Positions 38,424 through 47,487 of a DNA stretch of 64,000 bases are shown here, piece by piece. This DNA is from Desulfovibrio psychrotolerans (GTDB lineage: Bacteria > Desulfobacterota > Desulfovibrionia > Desulfovibrionales > Desulfovibrionaceae): NCBI RefSeq assembly GCF_013340305.1, contig NZ_BLVP01000005.1, forward strand, positions 62,001-126,000, read 5' to 3'. Position 1 is the stretch's first letter, and each line of letters begins with the position of its first letter. The position numbers and the translations under genes were made by a program. Under the pieces are notes generated by a model. It worked only from the letters and a program-made list of their open reading frames with translations, did no database searches and had not been told where the DNA came from.

Positions 38424-39857
38424 ATGTTCCGTCCCCGCCTTATCATCGCCGGTCTGAACGGCGGCACCGGCAAGACCATCACCAGCCTCGGCACCACCCG
38501 CGCATGGATCCGCAAAGGCCTTGCCGTAAAGCCCTTCAAAAAGGGACCGGATTACATAGATGCCAAGTGGCTCGGTCTTGCCGCCCGCTGCCCCGCCACC
38601 AATCTGGACCCCTACCTGCTCCCGCAGGACATGCTGCGCGCCCTGTTCCGCACCTCTGTGGAGCCGTATGCCGGTGCGCTCATCGAAGGCAACCGGGGCC
38701 TGTTCGACGGCAAGGACCTCTCCGGCTCCTGCTCCACGGCAGAGCTTGCGCGCATCCTCCGCACCCCCGTGGTCCTCGCCATGGACTGCACCAAAATGAC
38801 GCGCACCGCCGCCGCCATTGTCTCCGGCATTGCCGGATTCGAACCGGACATACACATCGCCGGGGTCATCCTCAACCGCACGGCCAATGACAGGCACCGC
38901 GCCATGCTCCGGCAGACCATAGAGCACTACACGGGCATTCCGGTTCTGGGGGCGCTCCCCAAAATGCGCACCAACCCCATTCCGGAGCGCCACATGGGGC
39001 TTATTTCCGATCAGGAATACACGCCGGAGGACGATCCGCTGGAAACCGTGGCCGACCTCATAAGCGAACACTGCGATGTGGACGCCCTGTGGCAGATAGC
39101 CTGCACCGCTCCCGCCGTGCCGGACGCTCCGCCCCTGTGGGACATGGTGCCCAAGGCTCCCGGAGACGAACCCCCTGTGCGCATCGGCTACGTGCGCGAT
39201 GCCGCCCTGTGGTTCTATTATGAGGAAAATCTGCAGGCCCTGCGCCACGCCGGCGCGGAACTTATCGAACTTTCGCTGCTCTCGCCCGACCCTTGGCCCG
39301 CGCTGGACGCCCTGTACCTCGGCGGCGGATTCCCGGAAACACTGGCCGAGCGCATTGCGGAAAACACCCCCATACGCGACCATATCCGCCATCTCGCGGA
39401 CTCCGGCCTGCCCATCTACGCCGAGTGCGGCGGCTTCATGGTGCTCTCCCGCAGCCTCGTGTACAAGGGCTGCGAATACCCCATGACAGGCGTCTTCCCC
39501 GTCAGCACCCACCTGTGCGACAGGCCGCAGGGGCTGGGATACATAGACGCCACCGTCACGCTGGAAAACCCCTACCACCCCGCAGGCAGCGTGATCAAAG
39601 GACATGAGTTCCACTATTCCAAATGCGTGGTGGATGCGGGGGCGCAACCGGCCTTCGGCCTGCGCATGGACCGGGGCTTCGGCATGGTGGCAGACTGCGA
39701 CGGCCTTATCCGAAACAACGTCTTCGCCTCCTACACCCATCTTTTTGCCCTCGGCGAACCCCACTGGGCCGTCAATATGGTGCTGGCAGCCCGCCGCCAC
39801 CGTTCGGAAATGCGCGGAGCAGACCACCTCGTCCCGCCAGCACCCGGCAGAAGCTGA
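38424..39857 (+). CDS. cbiA: Cobyrinate a,c-diamide synthase (CbiA)
   Basis: It amidates the a and c side chains of cobyrinate with glutamine and ATP. In Desulfovibrio the copy beside dsrAB is thought to make siroheme amide. The 477-residue protein opens with the P-loop domain (IIAGLNGGTGKTITSLG). The C-terminal GATase domain has the nucleophile in YAECGGFM near 334 and the GGGFPE motif near 304. Start 38424 is chosen because an upstream in-frame ATG at 38355 falls inside the dsrD terminator; GGGAGAACCTCC stands before 38424. No promoter of its own was identified in the 49 bases after the terminator. Confidence 0.93.
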   Translation: MFRPRLIIAGLNGGTGKTITSLGTTRAWIRKGLAVKPFKKGPDYIDAKWLGLAARCPATNLDPYLLPQDMLRALFRTSVEPYAGALIEGNRGLFDGKDLSGSCSTAELARILRTPVVLAMDCTKMTRTAAAIVSGIAGFEPDIHIAGVILNRTANDRHRAMLRQTIEHYTGIPVLGALPKMRTNPIPERHMGLISDQEYTPEDDPLETVADLISEHCDVDALWQIACTAPAVPDAPPLWDMVPKAPGDEPPVRIGYVRDAALWFYYEENLQALRHAGAELIELSLLSPDPWPALDALYLGGGFPETLAERIAENTPIRDHIRHLADSGLPIYAECGGFMVLSRSLVYKGCEYPMTGVFPVSTHLCDRPQGLGYIDATVTLENPYHPAGSVIKGHEFHYSKCVVDAGAQPAFGLRMDRGFGMVADCDGLIRNNVFASYTHLFALGEPHWAVNMVLAARRHRSEMRGADHLVPPAPGRS

Positions 39858-39865
39858 CAAAAAAA

Positions 39866-39886
39866 CCGGGCACACAATGTGCCCGG
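39866..39886. terminator. Convergent terminator between cbiA and the EamA gene
   Basis: CCGGGCACA pairs with TGTGCCCGG around CAA. In the minus direction a run of seven T follows, making a strong terminator for the EamA gene; the plus-strand side lacks a T-run. Confidence 0.75.
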
Positions 39887-39956
39887 CTGATGCTATCAGA
39901 GTCTCAGAGATTTTGCCCGTACGGGCGGATATCCGGCTCTCCCCGGTATGCCCCGG

Positions 39957-40826
39957 CTATCCCCGGTTGGTGATAATCACGCCGCTGACCACCAGCATGC
40001 CGCCAGCCAGCAGGGAAATGGATATGCGTTCGTCCAGCAGCAGCCAGCCGCTGATAATGGCGGTAATGGGCACAAAATTGATGAACACCCCGGCCTTGGA
40101 TGCCCCCAGCGCCTTCACCCCCTCATAGAACCACGTAAATCCCGCCACCGTTCCCAGCACCCCCAGATACGCAAAGGCGAGCCATGTCTGTAGCGGATAC
40201 TCTCCCACATGCGCAAGCATGCCCTCCGCAAGGGCGCATGGCAGCAGCAGTGCCGTGCCCACAAGGCAGGAATACGTCACGGCGGCAAGGGGAGTAAGGT
40301 TGCGCATCATGCGCTTGCCCAGCAGGGAATAGGCAACCCAGCTGGCCACGCACCCGAATATGGCCGCATCCCCCCAGCTTATGGCTGTGGAAAACAGCGC
40401 CACAAAGTCCCCGCGCGATATGGCCGTGGCCGCCCCTGCCACGGACAGGACGATTCCGAGCATCTTCAGGCGTGAAAGCCCCTCCCCGAAAAAAAGCGCG
40501 GCCAGCAGGGCGATGAAGATGGGATTCATGGCCACAATAACCGCTGCACGTCCGGCGGGAACCGTCTGCAACCCGGTAAAGAAAAAGGCGTTGTAAGCAA
40601 ATATGCCCGTGGCCCCCAGCAAAAAAACGCCCATCCAGCCCCGCCTGTCCAGCGGCGGCAAGCCGCCCTGCCGGGTGTGCACCAGCCACAGCAGGCATAC
40701 GGAAGCCATGAGAAAACGCCAGAATCCCGCCGCAAACGGCTCAGCGCTCCCCGCCAGCATGCGGCCCGCCACAAAGGTTCCGCCCCATATAAACGCCGTG
40801 AGCAGCAGCCGCGCATACACCATCAT
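39957..40826 (-). CDS. EamA/DMT-family transporter
   Basis: The 289-residue protein has ten predicted membrane spans in two EamA repeats. The first starts LLLTAFIWGGTFVAGRML; the second starts around 150 (ISWGDAAIFGCVASWVAYSL). EamA members export amino acids or other metabolites, and specificity cannot be read from sequence. The ATG at 40826 overlaps the stop of the C_GCAxxG gene (ATGA), so the two genes form a coupled pair. A terminator follows on the minus strand. Confidence 0.88.
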   Translation of the reverse strand: MMVYARLLLTAFIWGGTFVAGRMLAGSAEPFAAGFWRFLMASVCLLWLVHTRQGGLPPLDRRGWMGVFLLGATGIFAYNAFFFTGLQTVPAGRAAVIVAMNPIFIALLAALFFGEGLSRLKMLGIVLSVAGAATAISRGDFVALFSTAISWGDAAIFGCVASWVAYSLLGKRMMRNLTPLAAVTYSCLVGTALLLPCALAEGMLAHVGEYPLQTWLAFAYLGVLGTVAGFTWFYEGVKALGASKAGVFINFVPITAIISGWLLLDERISISLLAGGMLVVSGVIITNRG

Positions 40827-41347
40827 GACCGCTCTTCCTCTCCGGCACCGGATACGCGCCCCACCTGTTCCATATCGGCCCGCACAAGCCACAGCGCCAT
40901 ACGGGCGCAGTCATCCGCCAGTGGCAGACACACGGCCTCTTTAAGCCCCTGTTCACGGAACCTGTCCTGCCCGGCCTGCGTGGTAAAGTCACACCCGGTA
41001 AGCGCAAGGCACTGGCAGGTGCCCCATTTGGCTTCTAGCGCACGGCACAGGGCCGCCACCCGCGCATACGCGGGCTCCACCGGGTCTTCGCCGCAATCCC
41101 GGCCATGCACCAGTGAAACAGCCATCACGGCACCGGCCACCGCTCCGCACAGCCCCCCCGTGCGGGCCATGCCGCTGCAAAAGCCCGTTGCCATGCGCGG
41201 AATAACGCTTTCCGCAATTCCTTCGGCTTCCGCTACGGCTCCCAGCACACTCTCCGCACAATACAGCGCAGAAAAGCGATTTTGGGCATCCTTTCCACAG
41301 GCAGCTATCTCACCGTCATCGTTGATCATTTGGAATAGACTTGACAT
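40823..41347 (-). CDS. C_GCAxxG_C_C-family cysteine-rich protein
   Basis: The 174-residue protein fits the C_GCAxxG_C_C family, with ten or more cysteines spread through helical segments: an AACG and LYCAESVLGAV block, the core FCSGMARTGGLCGAVAGAVMA near 70-90, then CQCLALTGC and later single cysteines. The family is thought to be redox-active or to bind metal clusters; its function is not established. The start at 41347 is uncertain because no strong ribosome site precedes it, and ATG 41329 is an alternative. The stop overlaps the EamA start, suggesting that transport and this redox protein are used together. Confidence 0.8.
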   Translation of the reverse strand: MSSLFQMINDDGEIAACGKDAQNRFSALYCAESVLGAVAEAEGIAESVIPRMATGFCSGMARTGGLCGAVAGAVMAVSLVHGRDCGEDPVEPAYARVAALCRALEAKWGTCQCLALTGCDFTTQAGQDRFREQGLKEAVCLPLADDCARMALWLVRADMEQVGRVSGAGEEERS

Positions 41348-41816
41348 ATGGCCCCGTATACGGAATTTTCCGTCACCGGTCGAGCGGAAACTGTGGGAAT
41401 CGCTCTTCCGCCACACTCTTTTTCGCACATTCCCGGCCTGTGGTTGCGCTAACACGCAGTTACGGTCCGGGAGCAGTGCATAAATAGGCGCGTGATCCGT
41501 GCGTTCCGGTGCCTGCTTCCGCATCCGGCCCCGCATGCCTCGCGCCGTCATGGACGAGCAAAGGTGGCTTCCGCACACCCCCGCCGTCCGGGAAGAACGC
41601 AAACCGGCCCGTGCCCTTCCGCCCCGTGCCCATGCCCGTGGCGGGGAGGCACCCAAAACACAACCGGCAGCAAGGCGCACACCCATGCGCGCCAAACTGC
41701 CATGCCCGAACGGGCAGCCCCGGCACACAGGCAACGCATCTACGGCCCCGCGCGGAAGGAGCCGGAACGCGTGTACCCTACCCAGCCCGTGCCGCCGCTG
41801 ACCACACGGACAACCC
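41348..41816. other. 469-bp gap upstream of the C_GCAxxG gene and the mini-SPOR gene
   Basis: Several overlapping open frames exist in different phases, but none has a ribosome site, a membrane or domain pattern, or coding-like composition. No promoter or RNA motif was recognised. The two flanking genes diverge from here. Confidence 0.45.
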
Positions 41817-42065
41817 ATGATCAACATCTGCGGCACATTCCATGTTCACATCGGCACCTTCGCGTGCCCCAAAGAGGCCCAAAAACTGGCGTCCACCCTT
41901 GTACAACAGGGTTTTTCCGCCAGCAATCCCGCTCCCATACATCGCAACGGCCACGCCCTGTGGACCGTGCGGGTAGGCAGCTATCCCAACATCAGACAGG
42001 CGCGCTCCGTAAGTTCATCCCTTGCGGAACAGCACCCGGACGTACGGATAAAACCGGCCATCTAA
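41817..42065 (+). CDS. Small SPOR-like domain protein
   Basis: The 82-residue protein is essentially one SPOR-like fold: FHVHIGTFACPKEAQKLAST at the start, then LWTVRVGSYPNIRQAR with the typical VRVGSYPN strand. SPOR domains bind denuded septal peptidoglycan, normally as part of an exported protein. This one has no signal peptide or membrane anchor, so where it acts is unclear. It could be the remnant of a longer gene or a mispredicted start. The ribosome site is weak. A 14-bp bidirectional terminator follows its stop directly, consistent with a transcribed gene. Confidence 0.55.
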   Translation: MINICGTFHVHIGTFACPKEAQKLASTLVQQGFSASNPAPIHRNGHALWTVRVGSYPNIRQARSVSSSLAEQHPDVRIKPAI

Positions 42066-42072
42066 TAAACAA

Positions 42073-42112
42073 AAAACGCCCGCGCATCTTGCCGAATTTG
42101 CGCGGGCGTTTT
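42073..42112. terminator. Bidirectional Rho-independent terminator
   Basis: AAAACGCCCGCGCA pairs perfectly with TGCGCGGGCGTTTT across a 12-base loop, with A-runs and T-runs outside. It serves both the mini-SPOR gene (plus) and gpsA (minus). Confidence 0.9.
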
Positions 42113-42114
42113 GC

Positions 42115-43107
42115 TCATTCTTCCTTCAGTTCGCGGGTCATCAGTTCCTGCCACACGCCCTGCGGATTCCTGCCGCAGTACATCACAGAATGCATGGCAT
42201 TGGTAATGGGCAGGTCCACGCCCATGCGGCAGCCAAGGGCATGCACCGCCTGCGTGGTCTTCACGCCCTCCGCCACCTGATGCATCTCGCCGAGAATCCG
42301 TTCCAGCGGCACCCCCTGCCCCAGACGCAGCCCCACCTGCCGGTTACGCGAAAGGCTGCCCGTGCAGGTCAGCACCAGATCGCCCATACCGGAAAGCCCC
42401 ATGAACGTCCCCGGACGCGCCCCCATGGCTTCGCCCAGACGTGACATCTCCGCAAGCCCCCGCGTAATCAGTGCCGCACGGGCGTTGTCGCCAAACCCCA
42501 TGCCGTCCGACATGCCCGCCGCAATGGCGATAACATTCTTAAACGCCCCCCCAAGCTCAACCCCGCGCACGTCCGTGCACGAATACACCCGGAACCACGG
42601 GGTGGAAAACACTTCGCGCAATTCCCGCCCAAGCTCCGGGTCCGCGCAGCCCATGACTATAGCCGTAGGCTGCCCGCGCACCACCTCTGCCGCAAACGAA
42701 GGACCGGAAATCATGGCAAACCGCGCCCCCATGCCCGCCAGCTCCTCTTCCACCATCTGCGAGACGGTCTTGCCGGAATCCACCTCCATGCCCTTGTTGG
42801 AACACACCACCACTGCCCCCTGCGGCAGCAACGGCGCGGCATCGCGCAACGCAGCGCGAAAAAACTGGCAGGGCACGGAAAAAAGCGTCAGGGCGGCCCC
42901 GGTCAGGGCAGCCTGTGCATCCGTTGTCGGCACTATGCGCGCATCCAGCCGCACTCCCGGCAGATAGGCAGAATTCATGCGCGTGGCCGCAATAGCTTCC
43001 GCCACATGCCGCTGGCGCACCAGCAGCGAAACATCATACCCCTTTCCGGCAAGCACCTGCGCCAGCGCCGTGCCCCAGCTGCCACCACCAATAACGGCTA
43101 TTTTCAT
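42115..43107 (-). CDS. gpsA: Glycerol-3-phosphate dehydrogenase [NAD(P)+]
   Basis: It reduces dihydroxyacetone phosphate to sn-glycerol-3-phosphate for phospholipid synthesis. The 330-residue length is normal. The Rossmann motif GGGSWGTALAQVLA opens the protein, with MISGPSFAAEV near 138-148. The catalytic lysine lies in ELGGAFKNVIAIAAG near 187-201, and GNNARAALI-type sequence is seen as GDNARAALITRGLAEM. The gene runs leftward into the bidirectional terminator and appears to be monocistronic. Confidence 0.96.
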   Translation of the reverse strand: MKIAVIGGGSWGTALAQVLAGKGYDVSLLVRQRHVAEAIAATRMNSAYLPGVRLDARIVPTTDAQAALTGAALTLFSVPCQFFRAALRDAAPLLPQGAVVVCSNKGMEVDSGKTVSQMVEEELAGMGARFAMISGPSFAAEVVRGQPTAIVMGCADPELGRELREVFSTPWFRVYSCTDVRGVELGGAFKNVIAIAAGMSDGMGFGDNARAALITRGLAEMSRLGEAMGARPGTFMGLSGMGDLVLTCTGSLSRNRQVGLRLGQGVPLERILGEMHQVAEGVKTTQAVHALGCRMGVDLPITNAMHSVMYCGRNPQGVWQELMTRELKEE

Positions 43108-43448
43108 GAACCATCCTTATGAGCCTGTTAACACGTCATGTCATTCAGGCAGTTCAGTGCGAAACAGTGCAAAGAGCAAACCATGTTCAGGCGCAGCCCC
43201 AAACAGCAGAACACCCGCCCGCGGCCTTCGCACACCGCATGAGGGATACCTTTTCACGTCCGTGCTTGCAACCCGCCTCCCTTCCGCCGTTCACAAAGCG
43301 CACATGCCCGCCGCTCACACGGGGCGGTTGCATCCCGCGCCGCGAACAGGTATCAACACCCTTTACGGCGCTCCCGCAACACCCGGTCGCACAACCGGGT
43401 GCCCCCGCACCAGCAACCCGCGCCCGCAAGCACCGGAAAGGATACGCC
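43108..43448. other. 341-bp gap upstream of the siroheme decarboxylase gene
   Basis: No gene, promoter or RNA structure was recognised. The gap lies between the divergent gpsA and siroheme decarboxylase genes, so promoters for both should be here. The open frame that reads through into the decarboxylase gene has no family pattern in this part. Confidence 0.4.
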
Positions 43449-43928
43449 ATGGCCAAAACCGAATTCACGGATATTGAAAAGCGCATACTGCACATCGTGC
43501 AGGCAGACCTGCCCGACAGCCTCACCCCCTATGCAGACATCGCCCGCGAGGTGGGAACAGACGAGGAAACCGTGCTCGGCCTCATCCGGCAGATGAAGGA
43601 AGAGGGCACCATCCGCCGCTTCGGGGTCAGCCTCAAGCACCAGAAAGCCGGATACAACCATAACGCCATGGTCGCATGGATCATCGCCGAAGACCGCATA
43701 GATGCCGCAGGCGAGCATGCCGCGCTCCATCCGCTCATCTCGCACTGTTACTACCGCCCCACCTCGCACCCGGAATGGCCCTACACGCTGTTCACCATGA
43801 TCCACGGTCGGCACGAAACCGAGTACCTGGAAGTCATAGAGCAACTGCGCAGAGAGACGGAACTGGAAGAATACGCGGTACTCACCTCGCTCAAGGAACT
43901 GAAAAAAATTTCCATGACGTATTTCTAA
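43449..43928 (+). CDS. Siroheme decarboxylase subunit, AhbA/AhbB type (Lrp/AsnC-like)
   Basis: The 159-residue protein has the AsnC/Lrp helix-turn-helix fold ([40 protein letters not shown]) followed by the Ahb-type domain ([40 protein letters not shown]). That domain forms siroheme decarboxylase in the alternative haem pathway, converting siroheme to 12,18-didecarboxysiroheme. AhbA and AhbB are paralogous partners, and which one this is cannot be decided here; the partner is not in the window. It lies 52 bases upstream of hemL and close to other tetrapyrrole genes, so an enzyme is likelier than an amino-acid regulator. GGAAAGGATACGCC precedes the ATG at 43449. Confidence 0.88.
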   Translation: MAKTEFTDIEKRILHIVQADLPDSLTPYADIAREVGTDEETVLGLIRQMKEEGTIRRFGVSLKHQKAGYNHNAMVAWIIAEDRIDAAGEHAALHPLISHCYYRPTSHPEWPYTLFTMIHGRHETEYLEVIEQLRRETELEEYAVLTSLKELKKISMTYF

Positions 43929-43980
43929 CGCGCCGCTGCCGCCCCGGCACCGCCCGCAAGCCCGCACAAGGAACCGCAAC

Positions 43981-45261
43981 ATGGCATACACCACCGCCCA
44001 ATCCAGCACACTCTACGCCCGAGCCAAGGAAGTCATTCCCGGCGGGGTAAACAGCCCCATCCGCGCCTGCCTGAGCGTAGAGAGCGAACCCCTGTTCATC
44101 GCCCGCGCCCACGGCTCCAAGCTGGTAAGCGTAGAGGGCGACACCTACATCGATTTCGTGCAGTCATGGGGCCCCATGCTGCTCGGGCACGCCCACCCCG
44201 CCGTCACGGAAGCCGCGCAGAAAGCCTGCGCTGCCGGTGCCAGCTACGGTGCCCCCTGCCCCGCCGAACTTGAACTTGCGGAACTGGTCATAGAGGCCGT
44301 TCCCGGCGTGGAAATGGTGCGCATGGTCAATTCGGGAACGGAAGCCACCATGACCGCCCTGCGCCTTGCACGCGGCTACACCAAGCGTGACAAGGTCATC
44401 AAGTTCGAAGGCTGCTACCACGGCCATGCCGATTCCTTCCTCGCCGCCGCAGGCTCCGGCTACGCCGACCTGTGCATTCCCGGCACCCCCGGCGTGCCCG
44501 CCGACACGGTCAAGGACACCCTGCTTGCGCCCTACAACAACCTTGAACGCGTCAAGGCACTGTTCGAACTGCACCCGCAGGACATCGCCGCCATCATCGT
44601 GGAGCCCACGGCGGGCAACATGGGCCTTGTGCCCCCCGCCCCCGGCTTCCTTGAAGGACTGCGCGCCCTGTGCGACCAATACGGCGCCCTGCTCATCTTC
44701 GATGAGGTCATCACCGGCTTCCGCCTCTCCTACGGCGGCGCGCAGGCCCGGTTCGGCATCACCCCAGACATCACCACCCTCGGCAAGATCATCGGCGGCG
44801 GCTTCCCCGTGGGCGCATACGGCGGCAAGCGCGAAATCATGCAGCACATCGCCCCCTGCGGCACCATCTTTCAGGCGGGCACCCTGTCTGGCAATCCCGT
44901 GGCCATGGCCACAGGCATAGCCACGCTCAAGCTGCTCAGGCAGGCAGACTACGCCGCGCTGGAAAAACGCACGGCAGACTTCGCCCACGCCCTGCTCGGC
45001 ATCCTCAAGGCCAAGGGCGTGCCGGTCACCATGAACACGCTGGCGTCCATGTTCACCATCTTCTTCACAGACACCCCGGTCACAGACTTTGCCACCGCAA
45101 AGACCTCCGTGCCCAAACTCTACACCGCCTTCTACAAGCAGATGCGCGCACAGGGCATTTACCTGGCCTCGCTCAGCTACGAGGCGGCCATGGTCTCCTT
45201 CGCCCACACGGACGAAGACTTCGAAAAAACGCTTGAAGCAGCCGCCAAGGTTACCTTCTAG
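43981..45261 (+). CDS. hemL: Glutamate-1-semialdehyde 2,1-aminomutase
   Basis: It makes 5-aminolevulinate from glutamate-1-semialdehyde in the C5 tetrapyrrole pathway. At 426 residues it is full length. Class III aminotransferase features are present: [17 protein letters not shown] near 120, the aspartate in [16 protein letters not shown] near 240-255, and the PLP lysine in [16 protein letters not shown] near 267. The opening [15 protein letters not shown]-type block is present as [28 protein letters not shown] precedes the start. It follows the siroheme decarboxylase gene, so early and late haem steps are encoded together. Confidence 0.97.
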   Translation: MAYTTAQSSTLYARAKEVIPGGVNSPIRACLSVESEPLFIARAHGSKLVSVEGDTYIDFVQSWGPMLLGHAHPAVTEAAQKACAAGASYGAPCPAELELAELVIEAVPGVEMVRMVNSGTEATMTALRLARGYTKRDKVIKFEGCYHGHADSFLAAAGSGYADLCIPGTPGVPADTVKDTLLAPYNNLERVKALFELHPQDIAAIIVEPTAGNMGLVPPAPGFLEGLRALCDQYGALLIFDEVITGFRLSYGGAQARFGITPDITTLGKIIGGGFPVGAYGGKREIMQHIAPCGTIFQAGTLSGNPVAMATGIATLKLLRQADYAALEKRTADFAHALLGILKAKGVPVTMNTLASMFTIFFTDTPVTDFATAKTSVPKLYTAFYKQMRAQGIYLASLSYEAAMVSFAHTDEDFEKTLEAAAKVTF

Positions 45262-45332
45262 CTCCGCACACAAACACGTCTGCGGCGGAACCGGCCCCGC
45301 CGCCTCCGCCGCAGACGCCTCACCATCACGCC

Positions 45333-46409
45333 ATGCTGCACACCACCGCCATATATGCCCTCACTCCGCAGGGTGCCCAGCTGGCCCGCAGGCTGGCGGC
45401 AGAATACGGCGGGCTGGTCTGCCTGCCCCACCGCATGGCCCGCGAAGGCGAACACGGCTTTGCCGCCCTGCGCGAATGCGTGGCAGAAGGTTACGCCCGT
45501 TTCGGGCATCATATCTTCATAGCGGCGGCAGGCATTGCCGTGCGCTGCATCGCCCCACACCTGCACACCAAGAGCACAGACCCCGCCGTGGTGGCGCTGG
45601 ACCAGCAGGGGCGCTTTGTCATCAGTCTGGTTTCCGGTCATCTGGGCGGTGCCAATGCACTTGCGCAGGATATCGCCCGCATCACCGGCGGCACCGCGAT
45701 TATCACCACCGCCACAGATACGGAATCGCTCCCCTCGCTGGACATGGTCGCCATGGAGGCGGGCTGCGCCATTCACAATCCGCAGGCCGTCAAGCACGTC
45801 AACGGCGCACTGCTGGCAGACCTGCCCGTTACCGTCCACGACCCGCACAATGCCCTGCGGCTGCAGGAAGGACCGCACGCCCACCGCTTCCGCTTTGTGG
45901 AACACATGGAAGAGGCCCTCTGCGGCAGCGAAGAGCGGGCGGCAAACGATGCGGCGGTGCTGGTCACATGGCGCGACCCCATGCTCTTTTCTCCGGGCGA
46001 ACACACGCTTGTGCTGCACCCCCGCGTGCTGCATCTGGGCGTGGGCTGCCGCAGCGGGCGTTCTGCGGACGCCATAGAATCCTTTGTGCGGCGCGAACTG
46101 GCCACCCGTATGATCGCGCTGGAAAGCGTGGCCTGCCTTGCCAGCGTAGATGCCAAAGCGGATGAAAAAGGGCTTCTGGAGGCCGCCCGGCGCATGGGCC
46201 TGCCTGTGCGCTTCTTTCCGGCAGACGCGCTTAAGGGCATCCCTGTGCCCAACCCGTCAGACAAACCCCTGCGTGCGGTGGGCACACGCAGCGTGGCAGA
46301 AGCCGCCGCCCTTGCCAGTGGTGCCGCCACAGGCAAAAACACCCTGCTGATACAGGAAAAAATAAAGGACAGCGGCACCACGCTGGCTGTCGCCATGGAG
46401 ACGGTATGA
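45333..46409 (+). CDS. cbiG: Cobalt-precorrin-5A hydrolase (CbiG)
   Basis: It opens the delta-lactone of cobalt-precorrin-5A with loss of acetaldehyde in anaerobic cobalamin synthesis. The 358-residue protein has the N-terminal CbiG pattern (FIAAAGIAVRCIAPHLHTK; VISLVSGHLGGANALA, near 60-115) and the C-terminal CobE/GbiG-like domain from about 225 (LGVGCRSGRSADAIE; SVACLASVDAKADEKGLLEA). Its stop overlaps the cobJ start by four bases (ATGA), so the two are translationally coupled. Confidence 0.93.
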   Translation: MLHTTAIYALTPQGAQLARRLAAEYGGLVCLPHRMAREGEHGFAALRECVAEGYARFGHHIFIAAAGIAVRCIAPHLHTKSTDPAVVALDQQGRFVISLVSGHLGGANALAQDIARITGGTAIITTATDTESLPSLDMVAMEAGCAIHNPQAVKHVNGALLADLPVTVHDPHNALRLQEGPHAHRFRFVEHMEEALCGSEERAANDAAVLVTWRDPMLFSPGEHTLVLHPRVLHLGVGCRSGRSADAIESFVRRELATRMIALESVACLASVDAKADEKGLLEAARRMGLPVRFFPADALKGIPVPNPSDKPLRAVGTRSVAEAAALASGAATGKNTLLIQEKIKDSGTTLAVAMETV

Positions 46410-47338
46410 CCGGATGGCTGAAGGTGGTGGGGCTTGGTCCCGGCCATGCATCGCTGCTCACCCCGCAGGCGGCGCAGGCCCTTGCGCAGGCCGATGTGAT
46501 TGTGGGCTACACCCTGTATGTGGACCTTGTCCCCCCGGAACTGAAGGCAGGCAAGGAAATCATCGCCACAGGCATGATGGGCGAGATGGAACGCTGCGCA
46601 GCCGCGCTGGCCTGCGCACAGGCAGGCCGCAACACGGCGGTGGTCTGCTCGGGCGACCCCGGCATCTACGCCATGGCCGGACTGGTCTTTGAACTGGCAG
46701 AAGAGAGGGCCGTATCCGCCGGGCAGGCACTGGCAAACGGACTGCCCAAAGCCAGCGGGCTCCCCAAAGACAGCGGACTCCCCAAGAACAGGCTGCACAA
46801 AAGCGTGCCGATTCAGACCGGGCAGCTTCAGGCCGAACAGATGCAGGCAGCCCGCCCCCCCCTTTCAGAAAGCAAGGGACAACCGGCAGACATGCCGGAC
46901 ATAGAAATCATCGCGGGGGTTCCCGCCCTGTCCGCTGCCGCCGCACTGCTGGGTGCGCCCCTCATGCACGACTTCGCCTGCATCAGCCTTTCCGACCTGC
47001 TCACGCCGTGGGAGGTCATTGAAAAACGCCTCGCCTGTGCCGCAGAGGGCGATTTCGTCATCGTGCTCTACAACCCCAAGTCAAAGAAACGCCACTGGCA
47101 ACTGCCCCGCGCGCTGGAAATCGTCGCCACCCACCGCACAGCGGAAACCCCCGTGGGCATTGTCCGGCAGGCCCACAGGCCGGAACAGGCCGTGCTTGTC
47201 ACCTCGCTGGCAGAGTGCTCACCGGAAGACGTGGACATGCTCTCCATCCTCATCATCGGCAACAGTTCCACCCGCCGCATGGGCAGGCACATGGTTACGC
47301 CCCGCGGGTACATGACAAAATACCGACACCGGGAATAA
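46406..47338 (+). CDS. cobJ: Precorrin-3B C17-methyltransferase (CobJ/CbiH) with a repeat-bearing insertion
   Basis: It uses S-adenosylmethionine to methylate C17 of cobalt-factor III with ring contraction in cobalamin synthesis. The tetrapyrrole methylase fold is clear: VGLGPGHASLLTPQAAQALA, VCSGDPGIYAMAG near 77-89, GVPALSAAAALLGAPLMHDF near 171 and VLYNPKSKKRHWQLPRAL near 220. At 310 residues it is about 55-60 longer than usual. The excess lies at about 100-160 and includes three GLPK repeats (GLPKAS, GLPKDS, GLPKNR) and a Gln-rich tract, at the place where the two methylase lobes meet. It starts at ATGA overlapping cbiG. Confidence 0.93.
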   Translation: MTGWLKVVGLGPGHASLLTPQAAQALAQADVIVGYTLYVDLVPPELKAGKEIIATGMMGEMERCAAALACAQAGRNTAVVCSGDPGIYAMAGLVFELAEERAVSAGQALANGLPKASGLPKDSGLPKNRLHKSVPIQTGQLQAEQMQAARPPLSESKGQPADMPDIEIIAGVPALSAAAALLGAPLMHDFACISLSDLLTPWEVIEKRLACAAEGDFVIVLYNPKSKKRHWQLPRALEIVATHRTAETPVGIVRQAHRPEQAVLVTSLAECSPEDVDMLSILIIGNSSTRRMGRHMVTPRGYMTKYRHRE

Positions 47339-47417
47339 TCCTCCGCACCTCCCTCTGTATGAGGATACAGAAACTTGTGTAAAACCGTGCACTAGTCCTG
47401 TCAAAAGGCGGCTATCC

Positions 47418-47444
47418 TTGACATGGCACGGTGCCTGCTATATC
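47418..47444 (+). promoter_or_regulatory. Sigma-54 promoter candidate, overlapping a sigma-70-like pair, for cytochrome c3
   Basis: TGGCACG, four bases, then CTGCTA gives GG at 47425-47426 and GC at 47437-47438 with exactly ten bases between, a near-consensus sigma-54 element. A perfect TTGACA at 47418 with TATATC at 47439 overlaps it. It lies 44 bases before the start codon. Confidence 0.6.
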
Positions 47445-47487
47445 CATTGTGTGAAATTCTTAACATGCCTTGTGAAGGAGGTTACTC

